This document shows, piece after piece, positions 30,754-38,456 of a stretch of 64,000 nucleotides of DNA. Each line of letters opens with the position of its first letter. The stretch's first letter is position 1. The translations under genes and the position numbers were made by a program. This DNA is from Helicobacter sp. 11S03491-1 (lineage in GTDB: Bacteria > Campylobacterota > Campylobacteria > Campylobacterales > Helicobacteraceae), in contig NZ_MLAO01000011.1 in NCBI RefSeq assembly GCF_002272835.1, forward strand, positions 1 through 64,000. The letters run 5' to 3'. The notes under the pieces are model-generated. The model saw only the letters and a list, made by a program, of their open reading frames with translations, had not been told where the DNA came from and did no database searches.

Positions 30754-31068
30754 TTATAGAATTTTCTTTAAAGCTGTCTCTATTAAGACTTTATTATCAG
30801 GCTCTACAAGTCTTTCTCCCACTTCTTTTCCATCTTTGTAAAAAATCAATGTAGGGATTCTACGCACTCCCAGCTCATCTTTTAGGGCTTCTTGGGCATC
30901 AATATTGATTTTATAAATTTTTATTTTATCTGCATATTCTTTTGCTAACACTTCCATAATTGGCTCAATTTTGCGACAATCCGGACACCAATTAGCTCCA
31001 AAATCAACAATGACACTCCCTTCTTTGGTTACTTGCTCAAATTTTTTTCTATCAATTACTTCAATCAT
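30754..31068 (-). CDS. thioredoxin with a CPDC active site
   Basis: A 104-residue thioredoxin fold. The active site is WCPDC (NWCPDCRKIEP, residues 27-37) in place of the classical WCGPC; the cis-Pro loop is VRRIPTLIFYKDGK. This matches the second H. pylori thioredoxin (HP1458, Trx2), which also has CPDC. No signal peptide is visible, so it is probably cytoplasmic. It reduces disulfides in target proteins, and the altered pair should change its redox potential. It is 13 bp downstream of the YeiH-type gene on the same strand. Confidence 0.9.
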   Translation of the reverse strand: MIEVIDRKKFEQVTKEGSVIVDFGANWCPDCRKIEPIMEVLAKEYADKIKIYKINIDAQEALKDELGVRRIPTLIFYKDGKEVGERLVEPDNKVLIETALKKIL

Positions 31069-31081
31069 TTATTCTCCTTGT

Positions 31082-32134
31082 TTATATAAAAAATTTTACC
31101 AGGCAAAATCCGCCTACTATCAGGATAGCAAACAATATCAATGCAAGTGTAAATGCTTTGCCTCCTGAACTTAAAAATTTCTTCAAATCAACTTGAAGTC
31201 CTAAGGCAACCATTGCAAACACCAAACTTACATTACAAAGATATTTTAGTATTTCAATAATTTCAGAAAGTTTTTCCTCAGTTATAAATTTAGGAGCTAA
31301 ATAAGAAATATAAGAATTGACAATTACCATAGCCAAAAATCCAAAAGCAAACCATGGAATATGCAATTTTCTACGATTGCCCCCATGTGGATTATGAGCA
31401 ATCAAATAAGGAATTACCAAAAGCAATGGCACCAATAAAATAACACGAATCATTTTAATCGTTACAGCTACTCCTTCAGCTTCAGGAGAAATTGAACTGG
31501 CCGCCCCTACAACATTTGCTACCTCATGAAGTGTAGCCCCAATATAAATCCCTTCTTGTGTATGAGTTAAAGGAATAATACCAATATTGTAAAGTATGGG
31601 GTATAAAAACATTGCGATAATGCCAAATATCACAACTGTCCCTACTGCTATGACACCTTTATAAGGTTCAGATTTGATTGAAGCCTCTAGAGCAAGAACA
31701 GCTGCAGCCCCACATACAGCACTTCCTCCACTTACAAGCATAGCGATATCTTTGTCAAGACCAAGAAATTTCACACCAATATAAGTCCCCACTGCAAAAA
31801 TAATAACAACAACTATAAAAGAGATGATAATTCCGGGTGCGCCTACACTTGTAATCTCGCCTAGCGTTACATTAAAACCATATAAAATAATACCGAATCT
31901 CAGAAGTTTTTTGGCGCTAAAAGAAACGCCACGCTCTGTAGATTTTCTCGATCTTCTAAAGACTGATGAAGCTAACGCTCCAATAATAACACCAATCAAT
32001 AAGGGTGATAAATGCAAAGCTTTTACAATATCAATATCAGCAAAATATAATGCAGCAAATGATATTGCTCCCACCAAAATTATCCCATTAAAATAACTAT
32101 TTGCAATCACGGACTTTCTTGCATTTAACATCAT
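31082..32134 (-). CDS. YeiH/UPF0324 family putative sulfate exporter
   Basis: A 350-residue protein of about ten membrane helices with the family blocks RFGIILYGFNVTLGEI, SGGSAVCGAAAVLALE and TLHEVANVVGAASSIS. Some members are described as putative sulfate exporters or sulfonate-related carriers; the substrate here is uncertain. Two consecutive ATGs (32134 and 32131) are possible; AAAGGTAA favours the second by spacing. Confidence 0.82.
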   Translation of the reverse strand: MMLNARKSVIANSYFNGIILVGAISFAALYFADIDIVKALHLSPLLIGVIIGALASSVFRRSRKSTERGVSFSAKKLLRFGIILYGFNVTLGEITSVGAPGIIISFIVVVIIFAVGTYIGVKFLGLDKDIAMLVSGGSAVCGAAAVLALEASIKSEPYKGVIAVGTVVIFGIIAMFLYPILYNIGIIPLTHTQEGIYIGATLHEVANVVGAASSISPEAEGVAVTIKMIRVILLVPLLLVIPYLIAHNPHGGNRRKLHIPWFAFGFLAMVIVNSYISYLAPKFITEEKLSEIIEILKYLCNVSLVFAMVALGLQVDLKKFLSSGGKAFTLALILFAILIVGGFCLVKFFI

Positions 32135-32228
32135 TTACCTTTTCTATGAAGTTTTATGGGTATTCTACTTCAAACTAGAAAAAATAAACCTTAACTTGTT
32201 CAATAATTTTATAAAATAGAATTAACAA

Positions 32229-33089
32229 TCAATCTTTTTTAATACCTTTTATTGTTTGAGTGGTATTTTTATTTTTTGTATCTTTAGCATTTTTGCTTTT
32301 ATTGAGAGTATTTTCAAGTGTTTTATAATTTTCACAAGATTGTTTATTGCCCAAATCACAAGCTTTTTTGAAATAATTTATTGCTTCTTTAATGTCTTGA
32401 TGAATAACCTTTCCTTCAGCATATAAAAAGGCTACATTTGAACAAGCTACACCAACACCTAAATCACAAGCTCGTTTTGAATATGCAAGAGTATTTCCAA
32501 TATCTTTATATTTTGTAAAATACAAATCACTTGCATTAAAACAACCGGCTCCATTTCCTAATTCACAAGCTTTTTGACACATTGGCAATGCTTTATCTCC
32601 TTGTGCATCATCTTTATAAAATGCACAAGCATCCAAGCAACCATAAGGGTTGCCCAAATCACAAGCTTTAGAAAACATGCTTGCAGAATAATCTAAATCT
32701 TGAGTAACTCCCTCGGCATTTTTATACATTATGCCAATACTATAACAAGCTTGACCAAAATTTTTTTCACAAGAATCTTTGAAACGCTCCATTGCTTTTT
32801 TGTAGTCTTGTTTATCACGATCAATCACGCCTAAATTGTAACAACCCGTAGGATTACCTCCTTTGCAAGACTTATCAAATAATTCCTTTGCAGCATTTAT
32901 ATCTTTGGAAATATCTTGTCCTAAGGCGTATTTTGCGCCTAAATTTGCACAACTCTCCAAATCTCCTGCGACGCAATTTGTCTTAAGAGTAGAAATTTCT
33001 GTGCTATCTCCTTCTTTTGGGGCAGTCGGATCACTGCAACCATAAAAAAATACTCCAAGTATTGCTGAAATAAAAATCAATTTTTTCAT
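32229..33089 (-). CDS. Sel1-like repeat, cysteine-rich lipoprotein (Hcp-type)
   Basis: A 286-residue protein starting with a lipoprotein signal (ILGVFFYGC, acylated Cys18). About seven Sel1-like repeats follow with the pattern A-C-D/E-L-G-N-x-x-G-C and paired cysteines spaced for intra-repeat disulfides, as in the Helicobacter cysteine-rich (Hcp) proteins. Hcp proteins are secreted, bind some beta-lactams in vitro and are immunogenic. The C-terminal 35 residues are a Lys/Asn/Thr-rich tail. AAGGAAC-like sequence precedes the ATG. Confidence 0.87.
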   Translation of the reverse strand: MKKLIFISAILGVFFYGCSDPTAPKEGDSTEISTLKTNCVAGDLESCANLGAKYALGQDISKDINAAKELFDKSCKGGNPTGCYNLGVIDRDKQDYKKAMERFKDSCEKNFGQACYSIGIMYKNAEGVTQDLDYSASMFSKACDLGNPYGCLDACAFYKDDAQGDKALPMCQKACELGNGAGCFNASDLYFTKYKDIGNTLAYSKRACDLGVGVACSNVAFLYAEGKVIHQDIKEAINYFKKACDLGNKQSCENYKTLENTLNKSKNAKDTKNKNTTQTIKGIKKD

Positions 33090-33160
33090 CTTGTTCCTTA
33101 TTGAGATAAATTAAAGCCAAAATTATATATATTTTTTGCTTATATCAAAATTTACATCAT

Positions 33161-33913
33161 TTATTTATTCATAAAATGATGAAGTCTTTTGTATTCGTCT
33201 TTATTTAAAAATCTTGTTTTTCCTACAGGCAAGGCATTTAAATGAATCCAACCATAACGAATACGTCGTAAATCAAGCACATCTCTTTTGAAATAAGCAA
33301 AAAATCTACGTAACTCACGATTTTTTCCTTCATGGATGCATACTTTAAGTTTAGAAAAATGCACATCATCTTTGCTTATTTCATATTTTACAAAAGGTGC
33401 AAAACGCATTTTTTGAATCCGGCTTTTCTCATGCGCGCCTGCTCTGGCATCGTTAAGTTCTAATCCATTAACCATTCCCTCGCATATTTCTTTGGTAACT
33501 TTTCCATTAATTTTAAGAATATATTCACGCTCCAAATCGCTTTCCATTAGGGCTTGGGCAACCTTTTTATTATCACTGAGCAATAAAACGCCCTCTGATG
33601 CAAAATCAAGTCTCCCTACCGGGACAAAATGTGCGTATTTCTTATCTAATGTGTCATAAATTACCCGCCTATTTCTATCGTCTTTTTTGCTTACAATCTC
33701 ACCCTTAGGCTTATGATAAACAATCACTGTATATAAATCTTCTTCTTTGGGCTTAACATACCTGCCATCGATAAAAACCCTCTGTCCTTCTTTCAAAATA
33801 CTCTGAAAACCGGCTTTAGTTTTTTCAATATTGACTCTTCCCTCTTTAATTAACAAATCAGCTTCTCTGCGAGAATATTTTGTATGATGAGAAATGAACT
33901 GATTTAATCTCAT
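33161..33913 (-). CDS. RluB/RsuA-family pseudouridine synthase
   Basis: A 250-residue enzyme with an N-terminal S4 RNA-binding domain (RLNQFISHHTKYSRREADLLIKEGRV) and the catalytic block PVGRLDFASEGVLLLSDN including the essential Asp. GKNRELRRFF is the third family block. It corresponds to HP1459. The ATG at 33913 overlaps the dnaE TGA by 4 nt, so it is translated from the dnaE message. Confidence 0.9.
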   Translation of the reverse strand: MRLNQFISHHTKYSRREADLLIKEGRVNIEKTKAGFQSILKEGQRVFIDGRYVKPKEEDLYTVIVYHKPKGEIVSKKDDRNRRVIYDTLDKKYAHFVPVGRLDFASEGVLLLSDNKKVAQALMESDLEREYILKINGKVTKEICEGMVNGLELNDARAGAHEKSRIQKMRFAPFVKYEISKDDVHFSKLKVCIHEGKNRELRRFFAYFKRDVLDLRRIRYGWIHLNALPVGKTRFLNKDEYKRLHHFMNK

Positions 33914-36900
33914 AATATATCTAACCATTCAAGTTCGCAAAAACTTTCTTTAATTTTTGTATTTACCTTGAGATTACTTATAAATTTATATTTTCTTTCT
34001 GTGTCATCAATGAGTACTTGAAGCTCGCGTTTGCCTTCAAATTTTTTGGCTTCTATCTTGAGTTTTTCAATCAAACTTATTTGAGTGTTCTTCTTTAACA
34101 CCACTGCCAAAGGACAAGTAGCATCGTTAAAATCTTGGGGTTTCATATCAAGAGGTATGCTCTCTTCTTCTTTTTGTTCAATAACTTTATACTCAAGTTT
34201 ATTTTTTACTTTTTTTGCTTGTTCTAAGTCCATAATTTCAAACAAACGCAATTGTATTTTTTCTTCACGCTCTTCAATTTTGCACTTAAAGGCTAAGGGC
34301 TTGGAAATATCAAATTTATCTAGCTCTTGAAGGTGTTTTTCAAACAACATCAATTCAATCTTACCATAGAGATCCAGAATATCTGCCTTGCCATAGACAT
34401 TTCCTGATTTGCTGACCTTTTTCTTGATATCAAGGACTTTACCTACAAGCATTATATTTGAACCAACTTCTAAATCCTCTAATTCTACACTTTTGGCTAC
34501 ATTTTTGATTGTCTTGATTTCTTTGGCAAATTCGTCCAAAGGATGCCCTGAAACACAAATTCCCAAACACTCATATTCATAATCCAGTAAAATTTTTGCA
34601 TCATATTCATCTTCTTGTTTTAAATCCAGAGAAATTGTTTGTATTTCTTCAGATTCATAAATCCCTTCTAATAGTGTTCCCTCTACCTTTAGTTTATTTT
34701 TTGATCTCCCTATTTCACAAATTTTATCAATATTTTTTAGCATTGTCGCACGCGTATAACCAAGCCCATCCAGACTCCCTGTTTTTATAAGAGGTTCCAG
34801 AATTCTTTTGGTAAGTTTAGTAAAATCAACCCTGGAAATAAAATCTTCTAAACTTTTGAATTTACCCCCACTTTCTCTGACCTCAATGATATTTTTTAGA
34901 GGTCCTTCTCCTGCCCCTTTAATGGCGCTCAATCCAAAAATAATTTTTTTGACAGGCTTAGTATTTTCATCTTCAAAATCACCCACACTAAAATCAAGCA
35001 TAGAAGTGTTGATATGGGGAGGAATAATTTCCATATCCAAAAGTTTAACTTCATCAATATATTTAGCCACAGATTCTATTTTGTCTGATTCGCTTGTCAG
35101 CATTGCAGCCATAAATTCATATTCATAATAAGTCTTTAAATAAGCAGTTTGAAAAGTCAGCATTGCATAAGCTGCGGAATGAGATTTGTTAAACCCATAC
35201 CCTGCAAATTTAACAATCAAATCCCAAAGCTCTTCGGCTTTTTGTTTATCAAATCCTTTGCTTTGAGCTCCCAAAGCAAATTTATTTTTATTATCTGCCA
35301 TAATTTGGGCATCTTTTTTTCCCATTGCCCGACGGATCAAATCTGCTTCTCCTAATGAAAAACCTCCAATGCTCCGGACAATTTGCATAACTTGCTCTTG
35401 ATAAACAATAGTTCCATATGTCGGCTTTAAGATAGATTCAAGTTCAGGAAACATATATTTGATAGGCTCACTTCCATGCTTGCGATTCACAAAATCATCA
35501 ACCATGCCTGACTCCATAGGACCGGGACGCCCCAAAGCAATAATAGCAATCACATCTTCAAAGCCGGAAGGCTTCAAACGCTTATTAAGTCCTTGAAACA
35601 TTCCTGATTCTACTTGGAATATGCCCACTGTGTTGCCACTTTGCATAGTTTTATAAACTTCAGGATCGTCAGTATCAATCGTCAAAAAATCCAAATTCTT
35701 TTGGTATCGTTGTGAAATAAGCTTAAGCGCATCATCAATCACAGTGAGTGTTTTTAAACCTAAAAAGTCAAATTTGATCAAATCAACAGGTTCAAGATAT
35801 TTCATCGAATATTGCGTTACAATAGCCCCGCCTGTTTTGTCGCTTGTATAAAGAGGAGTTTTGTGCCATAATTCTTTTTCGCTATCAACCACCAAAGCAG
35901 CTGCATGTTTGCCTGCATTGCGATTGAGTCCTTCAAGCATGAGTGAAAAATCCCAAACTTTTTTAGCAAGAGGATTGTTTTGAGTCAGTTCTGAAAGCTT
36001 AGGTTCAAGCTCCCATGCCCCATCTACCCATTCTCCATTTTTTTCATATTTTTGAAGCGTAATCCCCAGCTTATCAGGAATGAGTTTTGCCATGTCATCA
36101 GCTTCTTTATAGGGCATGTTCAGCACTCTTGCCACATCCCTGATAACACCCTTTGCAAGCATTTTACCAAAAGTAATAACTTGGGCAACATTATATTTGC
36201 CATATTTTCTAATCATATACTCAATAATTTCACCCCGACGTCTTTGACAAAAATCTGTATCAATATCAGGCATAGACACACGTTCAGGATTCAAAAATCG
36301 TTCAAAAAGCAAATCATATTTAAGAGGATCAATATTGGTGATTTTGAGACAAAATGCTACTAAGCTACCCGCTGCACTCCCTCTGCCTGGTCCTACAGGA
36401 ATGCCATTTTCCCTTGCGTATTTGATAAAATCCCATACAATCAACATATAGCCGGGAAATTTCATCTTATTAATGACTTCTATTTCTTGCTCTAATCTGT
36501 CTTTGTAGATTTGATATTTTTCTTGGGGAATAATCTTTAATCTTTCTTGCAGTCCTTCTCTGGCCTTGTAGGCAAAATAACTCGCATCATCATTGATATC
36601 AAGCCCTTCTATTTTAGCATATTCTTGGGTAAATTTAAACTTTGGAGGTGTGGGAGGGTTATGTTTTTCATCTTTGAGATCAATTTCAAGATTACATTTT
36701 TGGGCAATTTCTTCTGTGTTTTTGAGAGCTTCAGGTATATCTGCAAAAAGTTTCGCCATTTGTTCGGGGGATTTGACATAAAATTCTTGTACAGAATGTT
36801 TGAGCCTATCTTTGTCATCAAGTGTTTTTCCCATTGCTACACACATTGCGACTTCTTGAGCATTTGCGTCTTTTTGGTTGGTATAATGTGTATCGTTAGT

Positions 36901-37527
36901 GGCAATAAGTTTAATCCCTGTTTGTAGCGAAATTCTAATTAATTGTTCATCAATAAAAGCCTGATCGGCAATCCCATGGCGCATAATCTCTATATAAAAA
37001 TCATCCCCAAAAATATCTTGATATTCAAGTGCGACTTCCTTGGCTATCTCATAGCCTTTTGCACCAAACTTAATATTTCTAGGGTTATTGGTATTGAGTT
37101 GCCAACTTACCTCTCCTTGCAAACATGCTGAGGAACAAATAAGCCCTGCAGAATGCTCACGCAATATTTTTTTGTTGATTCTGGGATAATAATAAAATCC
37201 CTCAATAAAAGCCATAGAACTTAAATACATCAGATTTTTGTAACCTTCTTCATTTTTGGCATAAAGGCAAAGATGAAAACGTTGTTTAGATTCTTTGCTT
37301 GCCAAATCTTGGGCATTATGAAGGTAAGTTTCAATACCAATGATAGGCTTAATACCTTCTTTTTTCATCGTCATATAAAAATCAATAGCTCCAAACATAT
37401 TGCCATGATCGGTCATACTGACACTTTTCATTCCTAAAGCTTTGATTTTTTTGGCAAGGGCTTTGATTTTATTAGCCCCATCAAGGAGAGAATATTCTGT
37501 ATGCAAATGTAAATGTGTATAACTCAT
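33910..37527 (-). CDS. dnaE: DNA polymerase III alpha subunit
   Basis: A 1205-residue replicative polymerase. The PHP domain opens YTHLHLHTEYSLLDGANKIK and includes SMTDHGNMFGAIDFY; the catalytic palm has PGRGSAAGSLVAFCL and MPDIDTDFCQRRRGE with the active-site aspartates; the fingers have GRPGPMESGMVDDFVNRK and YGFNKSHSAAYAML. An OB-fold region follows near residue 1000. Length is typical for the DnaE1 class in Campylobacterota. No gene lies just upstream; the long AT-rich gap to 38050 should hold its promoter. Confidence 0.97.
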   Translation of the reverse strand: MSYTHLHLHTEYSLLDGANKIKALAKKIKALGMKSVSMTDHGNMFGAIDFYMTMKKEGIKPIIGIETYLHNAQDLASKESKQRFHLCLYAKNEEGYKNLMYLSSMAFIEGFYYYPRINKKILREHSAGLICSSACLQGEVSWQLNTNNPRNIKFGAKGYEIAKEVALEYQDIFGDDFYIEIMRHGIADQAFIDEQLIRISLQTGIKLIATNDTHYTNQKDANAQEVAMCVAMGKTLDDKDRLKHSVQEFYVKSPEQMAKLFADIPEALKNTEEIAQKCNLEIDLKDEKHNPPTPPKFKFTQEYAKIEGLDINDDASYFAYKAREGLQERLKIIPQEKYQIYKDRLEQEIEVINKMKFPGYMLIVWDFIKYARENGIPVGPGRGSAAGSLVAFCLKITNIDPLKYDLLFERFLNPERVSMPDIDTDFCQRRRGEIIEYMIRKYGKYNVAQVITFGKMLAKGVIRDVARVLNMPYKEADDMAKLIPDKLGITLQKYEKNGEWVDGAWELEPKLSELTQNNPLAKKVWDFSLMLEGLNRNAGKHAAALVVDSEKELWHKTPLYTSDKTGGAIVTQYSMKYLEPVDLIKFDFLGLKTLTVIDDALKLISQRYQKNLDFLTIDTDDPEVYKTMQSGNTVGIFQVESGMFQGLNKRLKPSGFEDVIAIIALGRPGPMESGMVDDFVNRKHGSEPIKYMFPELESILKPTYGTIVYQEQVMQIVRSIGGFSLGEADLIRRAMGKKDAQIMADNKNKFALGAQSKGFDKQKAEELWDLIVKFAGYGFNKSHSAAYAMLTFQTAYLKTYYEYEFMAAMLTSESDKIESVAKYIDEVKLLDMEIIPPHINTSMLDFSVGDFEDENTKPVKKIIFGLSAIKGAGEGPLKNIIEVRESGGKFKSLEDFISRVDFTKLTKRILEPLIKTGSLDGLGYTRATMLKNIDKICEIGRSKNKLKVEGTLLEGIYESEEIQTISLDLKQEDEYDAKILLDYEYECLGICVSGHPLDEFAKEIKTIKNVAKSVELEDLEVGSNIMLVGKVLDIKKKVSKSGNVYGKADILDLYGKIELMLFEKHLQELDKFDISKPLAFKCKIEEREEKIQLRLFEIMDLEQAKKVKNKLEYKVIEQKEEESIPLDMKPQDFNDATCPLAVVLKKNTQISLIEKLKIEAKKFEGKRELQVLIDDTERKYKFISNLKVNTKIKESFCELEWLDIL

Positions 37528-38026
37528 AACTACTCTTTCTCAGGTGTTCTTATTTTATCTTCAATAAGTGTATTTTGGCAATGCAAATAGCACAATGATT
37601 TATCAAAAATTATAACTTAAAATCCGGATAAAAAACAAATAACTCTTCTTTAAAAATATTAAAATCCTCAAATGCAGGCTAAAATATTTTAGCCTTAAAA
37701 TTTAAGCTACCAAAATAAAAACTAAAATCCCTAAAAATTTTACTTTTGTCTTTTGATGAAATATTTTAGATTTTAGTTAAAAATTTAAAATATATAAAAT
37801 AAATTTATTTATATTTAAATCAAATATTATTTTTTATAATAAACTAACCATAAATCACTAAAATATTCTTATTATTATTTCAATCCGGAACTCTGCTATA
37901 AAATCTTAATGAGGGGTATCTAAAATAAATTTTACTTATCTTGATGTTTTGAAACTTCAGAAGTTAATCTCTCAAAAGTTAAAATTTTGCTAATCTTGAC
38001 TTTGATGAGAAAATTCTATCAAGAAA
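37528..38026. other. AT-rich gap upstream of dnaE
   Basis: About 500 bp without a convincing gene. It contains a 20-bp perfect palindrome (37676-37695) and a very AT-rich near-palindromic tract around 37780-37825. The dnaE promoter must lie near its left end; the right end leads into the small-peptide locus. Confidence 0.6.
37676..37695. repeat. 20-bp perfect palindrome
   Basis: AGGCTAAAATATTTTAGCCT reads the same on both strands and is followed by TTAAAATTT. It could be a hairpin terminator for plus-strand transcription or an operator 150 bp upstream of dnaE. Confidence 0.7.
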
Positions 38027-38055
38027 TTCAAATAAAGACATAATTGTGTTATAAA
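38027..38055 (+). promoter_or_regulatory. promoter of the 31-aa peptide gene
   Basis: TTCAAA at 38027-38032 and TATAAA at 38050-38055 with a 17-base spacer, and TGT immediately before the -10 (extended). It would give a leader of about 50 nt ending in AAAGGG before the ATG. Confidence 0.55.
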
Positions 38056-38111
38056 ACGTGTCATAAAAAAGATTTAAAAAGACTTTTGAAATCCAAAAGA
38101 AAGGGAACACA

Positions 38112-38207
38112 ATGAAAAAGCTAAGATTATTCGCACTAATCCTGCAAATTGTCTTCTATTTGATAGCGATTTGCAAACTCTTCTTTTGGAGAAGAGACCC
38201 CGTTTAA
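38112..38207 (+). CDS. 31-aa hydrophobic peptide, candidate type I toxin
   Basis: The peptide starts MKKLRLFALILQIVFYLIAI, continues through one membrane span to CKLFFW, and ends RRDPV. Basic residues flank a helix of about 20 residues, the layout of membrane-acting type I toxins such as TisB or ShoB. AAAGGG lies 6 nt before the ATG. Bases 38106-38115, covering the start codon, are perfectly complementary to 38221-38230 after the stop, with a further 4 bp (38118-38121 with 38215-38218). Two hairpins fill the 3' end of the frame. A consensus promoter on the other strand would produce an antisense RNA over the whole gene. I know of no named family for the peptide; toxicity is inferred from architecture. 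Confidence 0.65.
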   Translation: MKKLRLFALILQIVFYLIAICKLFFWRRDPV

Positions 38208-38230
38208 CGGGGTTGCTTAATCATTGTGTT
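38114..38230 (-). ncRNA. predicted antisense RNA opposite the 31-aa peptide gene
   Basis: Predicted from an extended -10 (TGG then TATAAT, 38244-38236 on the minus strand), giving a start near 38229-38230. The RNA of about 115 nt would contain hairpins at 38213-38197 (ACCCCG/CGGGGT) and 38196-38178 (CTCTTCT/AGAAGAG), then end in a 7-bp hairpin (38143-38137 with 38129-38123) followed by five T residues at 38119-38115. It covers the full peptide frame and would pair with its mRNA. Expression is not shown by sequence. Confidence 0.5.
38178..38213. repeat. two adjacent hairpins at the peptide gene's 3' end
   Basis: CTCTTCT/AGAAGAG (38178-38184 with 38190-38196) and ACCCCG/CGGGGT (38197-38202 with 38208-38213) abut without a gap. 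The second spans the stop codon. Neither is followed by a good T run on the plus strand, so they look structural rather than terminating. Confidence 0.8.
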
Positions 38231-38235
38231 AGCCA

Positions 38236-38244
38236 ATTATACCA
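38236..38244 (-). promoter_or_regulatory. extended -10 promoter for the antisense RNA
   Basis: Minus-strand TGGTATAAT is a perfect TGn-TATAAT. No good -35 is visible, but Helicobacter housekeeping promoters often lack one. Confidence 0.55.
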
Positions 38245-38256
38245 CAGGAGACGCAA

Positions 38257-38367
38257 ATGGACTTAGAATTTTTGCTAATCATTATTTTAGCAGGTTGGGT
38301 TGGGGTGAATGAGTGGCGATTAAATAAGCTTGAGAAGAAGATAAAAACATTCCAAGAAAGACTCTAA
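38257..38367 (+). CDS. 36-aa membrane peptide
   Basis: MDLEFLLIIILAGWVGVNEW forms one membrane helix; the remainder (RLNKLEKKIKTFQERL) is an amphipathic, coiled-coil-like tail. ACAGGAG sits 7 nt before the ATG, a strong ribosome-binding site. A good terminator follows at 38380. It lies 49 bp after the candidate toxin and may share its transcript. The N-anchor plus coiled-coil layout resembles small phage or plasmid accessory peptides. I do not recognise it. Confidence 0.6.
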   Translation: MDLEFLLIIILAGWVGVNEWRLNKLEKKIKTFQERL

Positions 38368-38379
38368 CCATTGCCGGAG

Positions 38380-38408
38380 CCCGCTTCTATTGAACGGAAG
38401 TGGGTTTT
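38380..38408 (+). terminator. rho-independent terminator after the peptide genes
   Basis: CCCGCTTC (38380-38387) pairs with GAAGTGGG (38397-38404, one G-U) and is followed directly by TTTT. It ends the small-peptide unit and overlaps the upstream region of the IbrA-like remnant. Confidence 0.8.
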
Positions 38409-38456
38409 ATGGAGTGGAGACAACATTCCAATTTTTTAAAAGCGAGGTACCATAAC

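Noticed and set aside
37780-37825. AT-rich near-palindromic tract as a replication origin
   Set aside because: Only A/T richness supports it; there are no DnaA-box clusters and dnaA is not nearby.
38112-38207. Direct homologue of H. pylori AapA
   Set aside because: The layout of the locus is similar, but I see no shared residues with AapA peptides beyond length and basic ends, so the family name is not applied.
38400-38456. Longer N-terminus of the IbrA-like protein (from 38400 or 38409)
   Set aside because: These codons overlap the terminator at 38380-38408 and have no ribosome-binding site.
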